A DNA stretch of 26,534 bases, from contig NC_049995.1 in assembly GCF_000003815.2 (NCBI RefSeq), positions 18,944,951 through 18,971,484 on the forward strand, in the 5' to 3' direction. The translations under genes were made by a program, and so were the position numbers. Source of the stretch: Branchiostoma floridae (lineage: Eukaryota > Chordata > Leptocardii > Amphioxiformes > Branchiostomatidae). The notes under the pieces were generated by a model. That model was given only the letters and a program-made list of their open reading frames with translations, searched no databases and was not told where the DNA came from. This document shows, piece after piece, positions 24,601 through 26,534 of this stretch; position 1 is the first letter of the stretch; each line of letters starts with the position of its first letter.

Positions 24601-25463
24601 CATCGGTAAGACATTAATGACTTTCTCTAATGATTGAGATATGGATGTTGAAAAATGTCAGGAACCATCTTACAGTATCGATATAGCAGGTTTATACACG
24701 TACATCCAGGAAGACAGACTTCCCTAAGCTGACTGGGGAGACCAGAAGTGTAATAGTGCTGTAGAGTCCTGGTCTCAGGAACACAAAAATGCCTGCTGTT
24801 ATCTGGGCCCTAATTTCATGTGTTTCCAGGCGTGACACATTTCCTTGGTTACTAATTTAATATGTTTCCAGGTGTGGCCCATTTCCATGGTTACCGGGTG
24901 GAGCCCATGACGACCACAGGAAAGTCCCACGCCTTTAGCCTGACCCCGCCCTCGCCTGACATCCGAACCTTCTACTTCAGCGCAGACAACGAGTCCGAGA
25001 AACTCAAGTAAGATGATTTTATGGACTTTCCCAAGATGTCTGGTTAGAAGGCCACTGTCTTTGACATTGTTTCTGTGCTGCTGTCTGACCTTGATATGAC
25101 CTTGGTGCAGTTCTGGCTTCTCTATTCTGACCTTGGAGTGACTTTCAAGTTTGACAAATATTATGACCTTTAGGTGACCTTGATGATAAATGACCTTTAT
25201 TTGACCTTGATATTAAAAAGTTTTATGGCCCTTGAGATGACATTGGTGTTGAACACTTATTGTGATCTTGAAGTGACCTTGGTGGCAAATAGTTATTATG
25301 ACCTTGACATGACCTTGGTTGTAAACTGTTTTTATTTGCCTTTACCTTGGGGTGACCTTGATGTGGAACATCTTGTAACCTTGACCTGACCTTGCTGTTT
25401 TTCCTCCCCAGGTGGATGGAGCATCTTGAAGACTCCCTGGGCCGCTGGATCAAGGTGGACTGA
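426..25463 (+). CDS. C-terminal part of a spliced tandem PH-domain protein (host gene)
   Basis: Six exons join as 426-613, 1169-1314, 1840-1882, 24235-24421, 24872-25007 and 25412-25463; the 5' part of the gene lies outside the window. All junctions are GT-AG and the phases fit (0, 2, 0, 1, 2). The product has two PH domains, each starting with a GYL-type strand, followed by WRKRW or WRRRYCVL, then a YYF strand, and ending in an amphipathic helix with the conserved Trp (MWSRLL; KWMEHL). PH domains bind phosphoinositides or proteins at membranes. The first PH resembles the PLEKHA4-7 (PEPP) type, but I cannot assign the orthologue. Exons 3 and 4 join in phase directly across 22.4 kb; an extra exon in that intron cannot be excluded. 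The protein ends shortly after the second PH domain. Confidence 0.8.
614..1168 (+). other. Host gene intron, no other feature seen
   Basis: A/T-rich sequence with stop codons in all frames and neither a recognisable gene nor a clear repeat. It lies between two well-supported PH exons. Confidence 0.5.
1169..1314 (+). CDS. Host gene exon: middle of first PH domain
   Basis: Acceptor CACTCCAG ends at 1168 and donor GTAAGG begins at 1315. It encodes DKEPLGTIVLANYTITPAHE and then the HAFKASRFNTRTYYFSA and EEEMD segment typical of PH domains. It ends two bases into a Met codon completed by the next exon. Retention of the following intron gives an immediate stop (GAC ATG TAA). Confidence 0.82.
1366..1740 (+). 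repeat. Four decayed copies of an exon-donor junction
   Basis: The 3' end of the exon 1169-1314 together with its splice donor is repeated in the following intron. Copies sit at roughly 1366-1425, 1469-1533, 1580-1660 and 1688-1740, each preceded by a TTAGAGTTAAGG-like leader. Each ends in a GTAAG donor-like sequence (GT at 1420, 1527, 1654, 1735). They carry substitutions and small deletions, so they look older than the 46-bp repeats near 24.4 kb. No acceptor precedes each copy, so they are junction duplicates rather than whole exons. Confidence 0.75.
1840..1882 (+). CDS. Host gene exon: C-terminal helix of first PH domain
   Basis: Acceptor TCCCCACAG ends at 1839 and donor GTAGGT begins at 1883. 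This 43-base exon completes a Met codon and reads WSRLLNQASAQSAK, the closing PH helix with its conserved Trp. It ends in phase 0, matching the exon at 24235, so a direct splice over the TRIM-filled intron is possible. Confidence 0.75.
2165..2365 (-). repeat. tRNA-derived SINE-like element upstream of G1
   Basis: On the minus strand the head reads GGCAAGGTGGTCTTATGGTT, an A-box-like start, followed by GGGTTAGAACCCC, a B-box-like motif. Related copies lie in the same position upstream of G3 (about 10195-10437) and G5 (about 19905-20119), so the insertion predates the array duplications. I infer a SINE from the two pol III-like boxes; the family is not identified. Confidence 0.45.
2655..2700 (+). 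promoter_or_regulatory. Conserved upstream element of the TRIM array (copy at G1)
   Basis: A block centred on CAAACAGGCACATGACCAAC followed by ACCTGCCTGG recurs upstream of all five TRIM genes, about 450-750 bases before the start codon. It contains CACCTG-type E-box sequence. The surrounding DNA is also duplicated, so conservation alone does not prove function. Confidence 0.35.
3105..3178 (+). promoter_or_regulatory. Proximal conserved block / 5' leader of G1
   Basis: The 75 bases before the start are the best conserved non-coding stretch of the array: GGACTG-CCCAAA, then CTGTACTTTGGCTTGAGG, then the start context AATCATGG. It probably holds the 5' UTR and perhaps the core promoter; no TATA box is obvious. 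In G1 the small upstream frame starts at 3122, is shifted relative to the other copies and runs 16 codons to TGA at 3170-3172. Confidence 0.5.
3179..4357 (+). CDS. G1: short RING-NHL protein lacking B-box and coiled coil
   Basis: This 392-aa intronless gene starts at ATG in a strong context (A at -3, G at +4) that all five paralogues share. Residues 18-60 are a RING finger (CSIC, PCQHTFC, CAVC), residues 61-105 are the post-RING segment, residues 106-124 are a Pro/Ala hinge remnant, and residues 125-392 are six NHL blades. Compared with G3-G5 about 230 residues, the whole B-box and coiled coil, are missing, with the frame kept across the junction ETREQP/SAPTP. The RING has one extra residue (CQSPC instead of CQDC), which changes the spacing of a zinc pair, so ligase activity is uncertain. 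Blade 4 lacks three loop residues. It is probably cytosolic: there is no signal peptide or membrane segment. It could be a functional short form or a decaying copy; the open frame favours the former. Confidence 0.82.
   Translation: MAAAPGSFQEQIHEELTCSICLELFTRPKMLPCQHTFCQSPCLENLAVRGRALKCAVCRQQVRLPPQGVTGLPDNLMAGNMLERLQQSEETREQPSAPTPAAPAAKGTGHLHCNQKQGEPQSQRVTFGGEGSGTGQFDGPSGVTVSDEGEIFVADYGNQRIQVFTLQGTSKRQFAAVVPGGEKINPHDVAMDGEGNLWVVGWTESAHFAVQYNKQGRVLRKFDLQKTGFARGVAVDTRRNHILITQVTEDLDSYLHGAVLVFRPDGRLVKTVGRQQGMGYPWYMTVNGEGNILVSDRSVYVYNEDGQFLFQFGAEGSGEGQLSYPRGICTDRAGNVIVADQNNKRVEMFDKTGKFLKHITIDMEYPCAVAMTKHGQLIVTNELNHKVFILHL
4358..5280 (+). other. 3' flank of G1
   Basis: There is no gene here. The flank is a diverged copy of the other TRIM 3' flanks. 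An AACACAATAATTGAAAATGCC stretch near 4419 takes the place of the poly(A) signal seen in G3, with no canonical AATAAA. A block at 4757-4815 (GGACTTTGGTCCCAAAATGG and onward) recurs after all five genes. Confidence 0.5.
5281..5655. repeat. Duplicated spacer block with two poly-C tracts
   Basis: The block beginning GGGGTGTCCAGGGTTCTCAC recurs after G3 (about 13703-13840) and its continuation (GGGAG-TTTAAGATTTGTAACC) recurs at about 15750-15930. It marks the left boundary of the duplicated G2-G3 / G4-G5 unit. C runs at about 5612-5643 are interrupted only by GAT, and such tracts often vary in length. Confidence 0.6.
5656..6512 (+). other. Upstream region of G2, duplicated upstream of G4
   Basis: This stretch matches about 15960-16805 closely, including the conserved upstream element (5833-5873) and a TTCCCCTTAGGGAAAACAT hairpin-like start of a repeated segment at about 5886. 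No gene is supported here. Confidence 0.55.
6513..6593 (+). promoter_or_regulatory. Proximal conserved block of G2 with an 8-codon uORF
   Basis: This is the same block as before the other TRIM genes. An upstream ATG at 6535 opens MYVICTLA and stops at TGA 6559-6561, 32 bases before the main ATG. The same peptide is encoded before G4. Confidence 0.5.
6594..7192 (+). pseudogene. G2, 5' part: RING, B-box and start of coiled coil, with a frameshift
   Basis: Start ATG 6594 is in the common context. Residues 18-60 are an intact RING (CSIC, PCQHTFCQDC, CPVC). Near 6801-6803 there is a GGG where G3-G5 have GG, which ends the frame at 6837-6839. The correct sequence resumes in the next frame as LPDNLIVANMCERFQ and continues through the B-box (CSFH, YCKQC, CIECCEEGHDGHP) and into the coiled coil until the gap at 7193. 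The extra base may be a real lesion or a sequencing error next to an assembly gap. If the base is an error this is a normal TRIM gene 5' half; otherwise it yields only an 81-aa RING peptide. Confidence 0.7.
7193..7292. other. Assembly gap of exactly 100 N inside G2
   Basis: Exactly 100 unknown bases, the conventional size for a gap of unknown length. In G5 the matching interval (21717-22207) is 491 bases, so the rest of the coiled coil, the hinge and the first NHL blade of G2 are probably missing from the assembly. Confidence 0.95.
7293..9034 (+). CDS. G2, 3' part: two fused NHL propellers in one frame
   Basis: After the gap the sequence resumes in NHL blade 1 (QRIQVFNLQG). Near 7444-7450 extra bases relative to the paralogues (WVRWG instead of WVVG) shift the frame. 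From about 7446 to TGA 9032-9034 one frame is open. It holds the end of a first NHL propeller (to about 8030), then a complete hinge (FQPTDTTVPVLGHV to HGNQRQ, about 8030-8200), then a full second six-blade propeller. The first propeller's NTISVF end is joined without a stop to the hinge start that follows AVF in G3-G5. The last three blades and the 3' flank are almost identical to G4. If expressed, this would be a double-propeller TRIM. The segment 7293-7375 is the most diverged stretch and may reflect poor sequence at the gap edge. Confidence 0.7.
9035..10194 (+). other. 3' flank of G2, duplicated after G4
   Basis: The flank nearly matches 18743-19900. An ATTAAA poly(A)-type signal lies at 9130-9135, and the shared block with the ATGGCCGC start is at about 9412-9470. 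A C run lies at about 9627-9641, followed by an A/T-rich spacer. No larger gene is supported. Confidence 0.55.
10195..10437 (-). repeat. tRNA-derived SINE-like element upstream of G3
   Basis: On the minus strand it reads GGCAAGGTGGTATTGTAGTT (A-box-like), then GGGTTCCAATCCC (close to a pol III B box), then a body with the short hairpin GCCCTTGGGAAAGGC. The same element precedes G5. Confidence 0.5.
10455..10660 (+). promoter_or_regulatory. Conserved upstream element of G3, present twice
   Basis: The AAACAGGCACATGACCAACA block occurs at 10466 and again at 10621, 155 bases apart. G5 has the same pair with the same 155-base offset (20487 and 20642), while I see only one copy before G1, G2 and G4. 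The doubling therefore predates the G3/G5 split. Confidence 0.4.
11044..11122 (+). promoter_or_regulatory. Proximal conserved block of G3 with a 9-codon uORF
   Basis: The upstream ATG at 11065 encodes MYYVSCTLA and stops at 11092-11094. Relative to G2 and G4 it differs by one extra codon, so the frame is kept. Confidence 0.5.
11123..12997 (+). CDS. G3: TRIM-NHL protein, probable RING E3 ubiquitin ligase
   Basis: A 624-aa intronless gene. I chose ATG 11123 over the in-frame GTG further up because of the shared AATCATGGCGGC context. RING C3HC4 lies at 18-60 (CSIC, PCQHTFCQDC, CPNC), B-box 2 at about 103-145 (CSFH, YCKPC, CVDC, EEGHDGHP), coiled coil at about 147-270 rich in Glu/Lys/Gln heptads, a Pro/Ala hinge with APIPAAP repeats to 347, and six NHL blades at 348-624. 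In this family the RING recruits E2~ubiquitin, the coiled coil dimerises and the NHL propeller binds RNA or protein targets. It has no filamin domain, so the architecture is like TRIM32. Blade 2 has a seven-residue insertion rich in Trp and the loop before blade 5 is one residue short. The poly(A) signal AATAAA is at 13086. Intronless structure suggests an ancient retrocopy founder. Confidence 0.9.
   Translation: MAAASPSLGTQFMEELTCSICLELFTRPKMLPCQHTFCQDCLQDLASRKVPLRCPNCRQQVRLPPQGVAGLPDNLMAANMCERLQNQATLSGETGEQPQSGNRCSFHPSEKLKLYCKPCQVPLCVDCVEEGHDGHPNISLAKATQERRSSAQVLISEGRSILESYSSFIRGLREKEKTLIEQKQQTDNSIIQTYNQIVQKLTEKKDHLLSESQQNYNKNLVKIQTERDRVLADVNELSAACDRAEQELQQGWVEILSQQTALTEVVGKYRGKAAPTPVQTQPAVFQPTDNPVPALGHMMVQSLPSAPNLAAPAPIPAAPAPAPIPAAPAARGTGHHHGNQRQGEPQPQRVTFGGEGSGEGQFKLPLGVTVSDEGEILVADFGNQRIQVFTLQGTFVHQFPTVMSGGEKMKPHDVAMDGEGNLWVVGGDLWWMETDSADFAVQYNKQGRVLGNFDLQKSAWDRGVAVDTRRNHILITQTTGDWPNKHGEVLVFRPDGTLVGTVGQQQGMKCPQCITVDEEGNILVSDFGNHCVYVYKEDGQFLFQFGGLGSEGQLKGPRGICTDRAGNIIVADMENGRVEMFDKTGKFLKHIATGISSPCAVTMAPQGQLVVTDMNNTISVFHTY
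12998..13702 (+). other. 3' flank of G3
   Basis: A canonical AATAAA at 13086-13091 lies 89 bases after the stop. The shared downstream block with ATGGCCGC is at 13370-13440. No gene is supported. Confidence 0.55.
13845..15755. other. Extra 1.9-kb segment not present in the matching G1-G2 spacer
   Basis: The spacer G3-G4 follows the G1-G2 spacer up to GCAAGCAGTGCAGA (about 13838) and resumes at GGGAGATTTAAGATTTG (about 15759), where the G1-G2 spacer has only about 20 bases. The extra DNA starts with a LINE/SINE-like 3' end on the minus strand (TTTATTGC at about 13862), has a C run at about 14000 and contains the small frame at 14295-14612 and a long interrupted palindrome at 15232-15279. I cannot name the element or see target-site repeats with certainty. 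Confidence 0.5.
14295..14612 (+). CDS. Small orphan reading frame, unrecognised
   Basis: A 105-aa frame with ATG start, rich in charged residues (GTDPDEGEICRVD, IKLSRKGRVLKWREIKSKL, REDIERIF). I recognise no domain, signal peptide or membrane segment. Its base composition is less A/T-rich than the surroundings and it has CpG-containing codons. It lies in the extra segment before G4. It could be an exon of a gene or of a mobile element, or chance. A donor-like GTAATA follows the stop at about 14619, but in another frame. Confidence 0.3.
   Translation: MKSYTFNGATLALMERSLREGTDPDEGEICRVDTTFPNKIKLSRKGRVLKWREIKSKLVLDEDFMAHCDAPNYRQSAREDIERIFQDSHLTAHPESLVHRSWRET
15756..16805 (+). other. Upstream region of G4, duplicate of the G2 upstream region
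   Basis: The stretch matches 5430-6512 closely apart from indels. It contains the conserved upstream element at about 16123-16172 and the TTTCACTTAGAGAAAACAT start of a repeated segment at about 16182. The open frame through 16180-16410 lies in this repeat and is not a credible gene. Confidence 0.5.
16806..16885 (+). promoter_or_regulatory. Proximal conserved block of G4 with an 8-codon uORF
   Basis: The upstream ATG at 16828 encodes MYVICTLA and stops at 16852-16854, with the same peptide as before G2 despite a silent change (GTA-ATC versus GTC-ATC). Confidence 0.5.
16886..18742 (+). CDS. G4: TRIM-NHL protein, probable RING E3 ubiquitin ligase
   Basis: A 618-aa intronless gene with ATG at 16886 in strong context. 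RING is at 18-60 (CSIC, PCQHTFCQDC, CPNC), B-box 2 at about 103-145, coiled coil at about 147-270, a hinge with three APIPAEP/APIPAVP units, and six NHL blades at 348-618. The coding stretch 17246-17612 (B-box end and most of the coiled coil) reads identical to G3 11483-11849. The last three blades and 3' flank instead match G2, and the RING-proximal part (DHAGRGGAFQ) differs from both, so the gene is a mosaic. The role is inferred from the family: dimeric E3 with the propeller choosing targets. The poly(A)-type signal ATTAAA is at 18838. Confidence 0.9.
   Translation: MAAAPSSLGMHFREELTCSICLELFTRPKVLPCQHTFCQDCLQDHAGRGGAFQCPNCRQQVRLPCNGVAGLPDNHLVTSLCERLQNQATLSGETREQPQSGHRCSFHPSEKLKLYCKPCQVPLCVDCVEEGHDGHPNISLAKATQERRSSAQVLISEGRSILESYSSFIRGLREKEKTLIEQKQQTDNSIIQTYNQIVQKLTEKKDHLLSESQQNYNKNLVKIQTERDRVLADVNELSAACDQAEQELQQGWVEILSQQTALTDIVGKYRGKAAPTPVQTQPAVFQPTDTTVPVLGHVTVQSLPSAPIPAEPAPIPAEPAPIPAVPAAGGTGHHHGNQRQEKPLSQRVTFGQEGSGTGQFQGPYGVAVSDEGEIFVADYWNQRIQVFTLQGTFVRQFPTVVSGEEKMKPYDVAMDGEGNLWVVGVTRSDEFAVLYNKQGRVLRMFGLQKTGRSRGVAMDTRRNNILITQITGDRPNHHGEVLVFRPDGTLVRTVGQQQGMGYPGYITVDGEVNILVSDWVNSCVYVYNEDGQFLFQFGGEGSGEGQLNDPRGICTDRAGNIIVADGLNRRVEMFDRTGKFLKHITTGMQYPCAVAMAPQGQLVVTDVKNYSVSIFHCY
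18743..19904 (+). other. 3' flank of G4, duplicate of the G2 3' flank
   Basis: ATTAAA lies at 18838-18843. The shared ATGGCCGC block is at 19121-19180, and a C run at about 19325-19340 is homologous to that at 9627. No gene is supported. Confidence 0.55.
19905..20119 (-). repeat. tRNA-derived SINE-like element upstream of G5
   Basis: This is the copy of the element at 10195-10437. On the minus strand its head is GGCAAGGTGGTATTGTAGTT and the B-box-like region is GGGTTCCAATCTC. Confidence 0.45.
20127..20450. mobile_element. hAT-like MITE, 324 bp, with terminal inverted repeats
   Basis: The left end CAGGCTTTTAGCCAGG (20127-20142) and the right end CCTAGCTAAAAGCCTG (20435-20450) are inverted repeats with 15 of 16 matches. 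The homologous spacer before G3 lacks the element and reads CTTGTCCTGACTGACTATC. Here the element is flanked by TTTGACT and TCCTGATCT, diverged copies of TCCTGACT, consistent with an 8-base target duplication as hAT transposases make. It has no coding capacity and is therefore non-autonomous. It inserted after the G3/G5 spacer duplication. Confidence 0.8.
20475..20680 (+). promoter_or_regulatory. Conserved upstream element of G5, present twice
   Basis: Copies at about 20487 (CAAACAGGCACATGACCAAC) and 20642 (TAAACGGCACACGACCAGCA) are 155 bases apart, as before G3. The second copy is more diverged. Confidence 0.4.
21044..21118 (+). promoter_or_regulatory. Proximal conserved block of G5, uORF start lost
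   Basis: The block is the same as in the other genes but ATG of the small upstream frame is ACG (AACACGTAATCTG). An extra in-frame ATG at 21101 would add MSRRTI; its context is weaker than the shared start at 21119. Confidence 0.5.
21119..22921 (+). CDS. G5: TRIM-NHL protein, probable RING E3 ubiquitin ligase
   Basis: A 600-aa intronless gene; ATG 21119 is chosen because it matches the shared start, although ATG 21101 is in frame. RING is at 18-60 (CSIC, PCQHTFCQDC, CPNC), B-box 2 at about 103-145 and a shorter coiled coil at about 147-250. This coiled coil is of the G2 type (AYKALLAKVEQNHSENLEKI), not the G3/G4 type. A short hinge and six NHL blades (330-600) follow. Its RING half is closest to G3 (DLASRKVPLRCPNC). 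No signal peptide or membrane segment is present. The 3' flank directly after the stop is inverted relative to the other copies, so its poly(A) site must differ. Function is inferred from the TRIM-NHL family. Confidence 0.9.
   Translation: MAAAPSSLGTQFREELTCSICLELFTRPKMLPCQHTFCQDCLQDLASRKVPLRCPNCRQQVRLQLQGVAGLPDNIMAANMCERLQNQATLSGETRKQPQSGNRCSFHPSEKLKLYCKPCQVPLCVDCVEEGHDGHPNISLAKATQQRRSTVQALISEGRNILESYFSFIRGLRETEKTLNEQKQQTDNAITEAYKALLAKVEQNHSENLEKIQTERDRVLSDVNELSAACDRAEQELQLGWVEILSQQTALTEVVGKYRGKAAPTPVQTQPAVFQPTDIPVPVLGHVTVQSLPSAPTPAVPAPIPAAPATRGRGHHHGNQRQRENHSQTVTFGGEGSETGQFDRPYGVTVSDEGEIFVADTRNQRIQVFTLQGTFVRQFPTVVAGGQRMDPSDVAMDGEGNLWVVGEAESADFAVQYNKQGRVLRKFDLQESEWYRGVAVDTRRNHILIIQTTGHWVNLHGEVLVFRPFGTLVRTVGQQQGMKHPQYITVDGEGNILVSDLRNNCVHVYNENRQFLFQFGGEGSGEGQLKHPRGICTDRAGNIIVADYGNRRVEMFDKTGKFLKHITTDMKEPWAVAMAPQGQLVVTDAEKNTVSIFQTY
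22934..23097 (-). repeat. Inverted copy of the TRIM 3' flank after G5
   Basis: Read on the minus strand this segment gives GTAACATTGTGGCATAAAGT and GAACAGAATCAACTTG, then CCCTATTCAATAATGAAC, then ACAGTTCATGAGAA. These are the same landmarks in the same order as the + strand after G2 and G3 (9062-9290; 13030 onward). The stretch that holds the poly(A) signal in G2-G4 is missing between the first and second landmark. Normal order resumes at about 23097 (ATGAAAGAGTCTGCTACTT). Confidence 0.75.
23098..24060 (+). other. Distal G5 flank and host intron
   Basis: The shared downstream block is at 23229-23290. A possible poly(A) signal AATAAA is at 23508-23513, nearly 590 bases after the G5 stop. The stretch includes a short GAAC microsatellite at about 24017-24030. 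No gene is supported. Confidence 0.45.
24061..24181 (+). pseudogene. Decayed duplicate of the 5' part of host exon 4
   Basis: The acceptor TTCCAG (ends 24086) and the start of exon 4 (LDVWLDISMNNVRLPALSIP) are present, 148 bases before the real exon start. The copy then reads TAA at 24147-24149 where the real exon has a Glu codon. The intron before both copies is also alike, so this is a tandem duplication of acceptor plus exon start. Inclusion would truncate the protein before the second PH domain. Confidence 0.8.
24235..24421 (+). CDS. Host gene exon: start of second PH domain
   Basis: The acceptor CGTTACAG ends at 24234 and the donor GTAAGT begins at 24422. It reads LDVWLDISMNNV, then FHGYLSKLGYVHKVWRRRY and CVLKDGCLYYYTDYNSKRAI, the first half of a PH domain. 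It begins in phase 0, as expected after the exon ending at 1882. Confidence 0.82.
24384..24611 (+). repeat. 46-bp tandem repeat of an exon end plus splice donor, five copies
   Basis: The last 38 or so bases of exon 4 plus its GTAAGT donor are repeated at an exact 46-base period, with donors at GT 24422, 24468, 24514, 24560 and 24606. The copies differ by a few substitutions (GCCATTGG/GCCATCGG, AACAGT/AACAGC/AACTCT). The first copy is the real exon end. Reading past the first donor meets TAA at 24430, so any downstream donor gives a truncated product. Confidence 0.9.
24822..24871 (+). repeat. Duplicated splice acceptor and exon start
   Basis: GTGTTTCCAGGCGTGACACA at about 24820-24839 repeats ATGTTTCCAGGTGTGGCCCA at 24862-24881, 42 bases apart. 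Use of the first AG (24829) would add 42 bases with an in-frame TAA, so the second AG (24871) must be the productive one. Confidence 0.75.
24872..25007 (+). CDS. Host gene exon: middle of second PH domain
   Basis: The acceptor is AG at 24870-24871 and the donor GTAAGA begins at 25008. It encodes GVAHFHGYRVEP, KSHAFSLTPPS, then IRTFYFSADNESEKLK, the last strands of a PH domain. It ends in phase 2. Confidence 0.83.
25080..25400 (+). repeat. Degenerate TGACCTTG-rich repeat in the last intron
   Basis: TGACCTTGA or TGACCTTGG recurs more than ten times in this intron, often as close pairs. The long open frame across it (25174-25389) is a by-product reading DLDMTLV-like repeats and is not a gene. 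TGACCTTGA is the complement of TCAAGGTCA, the extended half-site of ERR/SF-1-type nuclear receptors. Confidence 0.6.
25412..25463 (+). CDS. Host gene last coding exon
   Basis: The acceptor CTCCCCAG ends at 25411. It encodes WMEHLEDSLGRWIKVD, the closing helix of the second PH domain, and stops at TGA 25461-25463. Confidence 0.85.
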
Positions 25464-26534
25464 GGAATTCTGTTTCTTTACTTACTAGGTCATTATCTAA
25501 TAACACTCTTATTACCAGGTATTTATTTATTTATCTAGCAGTATTTATTTGTAGTACAAATAGTTTCTTATTTAGCTATGTTTATTCTTGGGCATCATTC
25601 TTACCTGTATTGTAGCTTTCTAATCTTCATTTCTTGTAGATTGATTATTTTCATGGACAGTTGAGTAAAGCTCAGCATTTGTTGAAAAGTATGAATTTTA
25701 ACAGAAAAGGGTCACTGAAGCCATCTTTCGGACATTTTGAAACTCTAGCATTGTTTTTGCCTTTATTGTAGCCTTTTAATCTTCATTTATTGTATATTTA
25801 TCCTGCAGTTGTTTAAGAATGTGAGAGTTTGTGGAAAGTGAAGGATTTAAGCCATTTTTATGAAGTATTGAAATTCACTTGTTTCTTTTCTGTATTTTTT
25901 CTGCTGTGTTATTTTGTATTCCCCAATCTTAATAACCTCAGACTTACCAGTCTAGAGAGACTACCGTGTAGTGACACAACATTAAGTTTGGCGTACCGGC
26001 TTTCCACATTGTAACAGACACTTTGGTTTTCTGACTAGAGTTAGTGTAAATGCCATGTACAATAATTAATCTGTGTAAAAATCATGTAGGATCTGTTTGT
26101 TTCAATTTAACAGAATCCCAAAGGACATGTTCGAAAATGGATTTCTTGCTGTTTTGACAACCAAAGTAGCTTCACTTTTAGATTCACTTTTACTTTTAGA
26201 AATAAGAATATATTTAGCCAATTTTGATCATATAATTTGCATGATCATTTAATATGTCGCGTAAGACTCTAAACTATACTTAGCAAATTTAATTTACTAA
26301 CTCAAGATTGAAGTAAAAGTCTATATCCTTAACTAACATGATTGTGGAAATGACAGGATGTTGATTGGAGTTTGTGAGGTTTTGAAAGATGAATTTTGTA
26401 TATTATACAATATATATATTCACTGCATATCAATGCCGAGGTTGTGTCTTTTATACTAACCAGCAGTAGAATAGTACTTAATAACTTTGTAGTCTCATAA
26501 ATCCACGTGGAAACGGGAATTCCGTTTGAAGTGA
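25464..26534 (+). other. Host gene 3' UTR and downstream flank
   Basis: A/T-rich sequence without a credible gene. I see no canonical AATAAA, only variants such as AATAAT and AATAAG, so the transcript end is not placed. Confidence 0.5.
25521..25554 (+). promoter_or_regulatory. AU-rich element in the host 3' UTR
   Basis: Overlapping ATTTA pentamers (ATTTATTTATTTAT at 25521-25534, and a further ATTTATTTG nearby) begin 58 bases after the stop. Such elements destabilise many animal mRNAs; the role here is inferred. Confidence 0.45.

Noticed and set aside
24384-24611. CRISPR-like array
   Set aside because: The 46-bp units are contiguous copies of an exon-intron junction with no unique spacers, in an animal genome.
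25174-25389. 71-aa frame with DLDMTLV-like repeats
   Set aside because: It is the translation of the TGACCTTG repeat in the last host intron, between well-supported exons.

Overview
The window looks like invertebrate deuterostome DNA, most likely amphioxus (Branchiostoma). This is an inference from the intron/exon style, the A/T-rich repeat-laden introns, the poly-C tracts and the lineage-style expansion of TRIM-NHL genes. No bacterial or viral signature is visible.

Frame of the window. A spliced gene on the + strand runs through the whole window and ends in it. Six exons (426-613, 1169-1314, 1840-1882, 24235-24421, 24872-25007, 25412-25463) join with compatible phases to encode the C-terminal part of a protein with two pleckstrin-homology (PH) domains. 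The first PH domain lies at the left edge and the second at the right edge. Between exons 3 and 4 is a 22.4-kb intron (1883-24234).

Inside that intron, all on the same strand as the host, sit five head-to-tail, intronless TRIM-NHL genes: G1 3179-4357, G2 6594-9034, G3 11123-12997, G4 16886-18742, G5 21119-22921. G3, G4 and G5 are complete RING - B-box - coiled coil - Pro/Ala hinge - six-blade NHL propeller proteins (624, 618 and 600 aa), i.e. probable RING E3 ubiquitin ligases with an NHL recognition domain. G1 is a 392-aa RING-NHL protein that has lost B-box and coiled coil cleanly and has an altered RING. G2 carries a frameshift, a 100-N assembly gap and a second frame break, and ends in two consecutive NHL propellers made by an in-frame fusion.

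Flanks are duplicated too. The G2-G3 unit and the G4-G5 unit are tandem copies about 8.4 kb apart, later modified by a 1.9-kb extra segment before G4 (about 13845-15750), a hAT-like MITE (20127-20450) and an inversion of the 3' flank of G5. Patchy identity (G3/G4 coiled coil, G2/G4 last blades and 3' flank) points to gene conversion.

The main biological signal is that the propeller framework is nearly invariant while two short loop positions in each blade differ in every copy, as expected of an array diversifying its recognition face. A second, independent oddity is that four exon-intron junctions of the host PH gene are tandemly duplicated, including a 46-bp unit carrying a splice donor present five times.

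Identity percentages, phylogeny, selection tests and database searches were not possible; all alignments are by eye.
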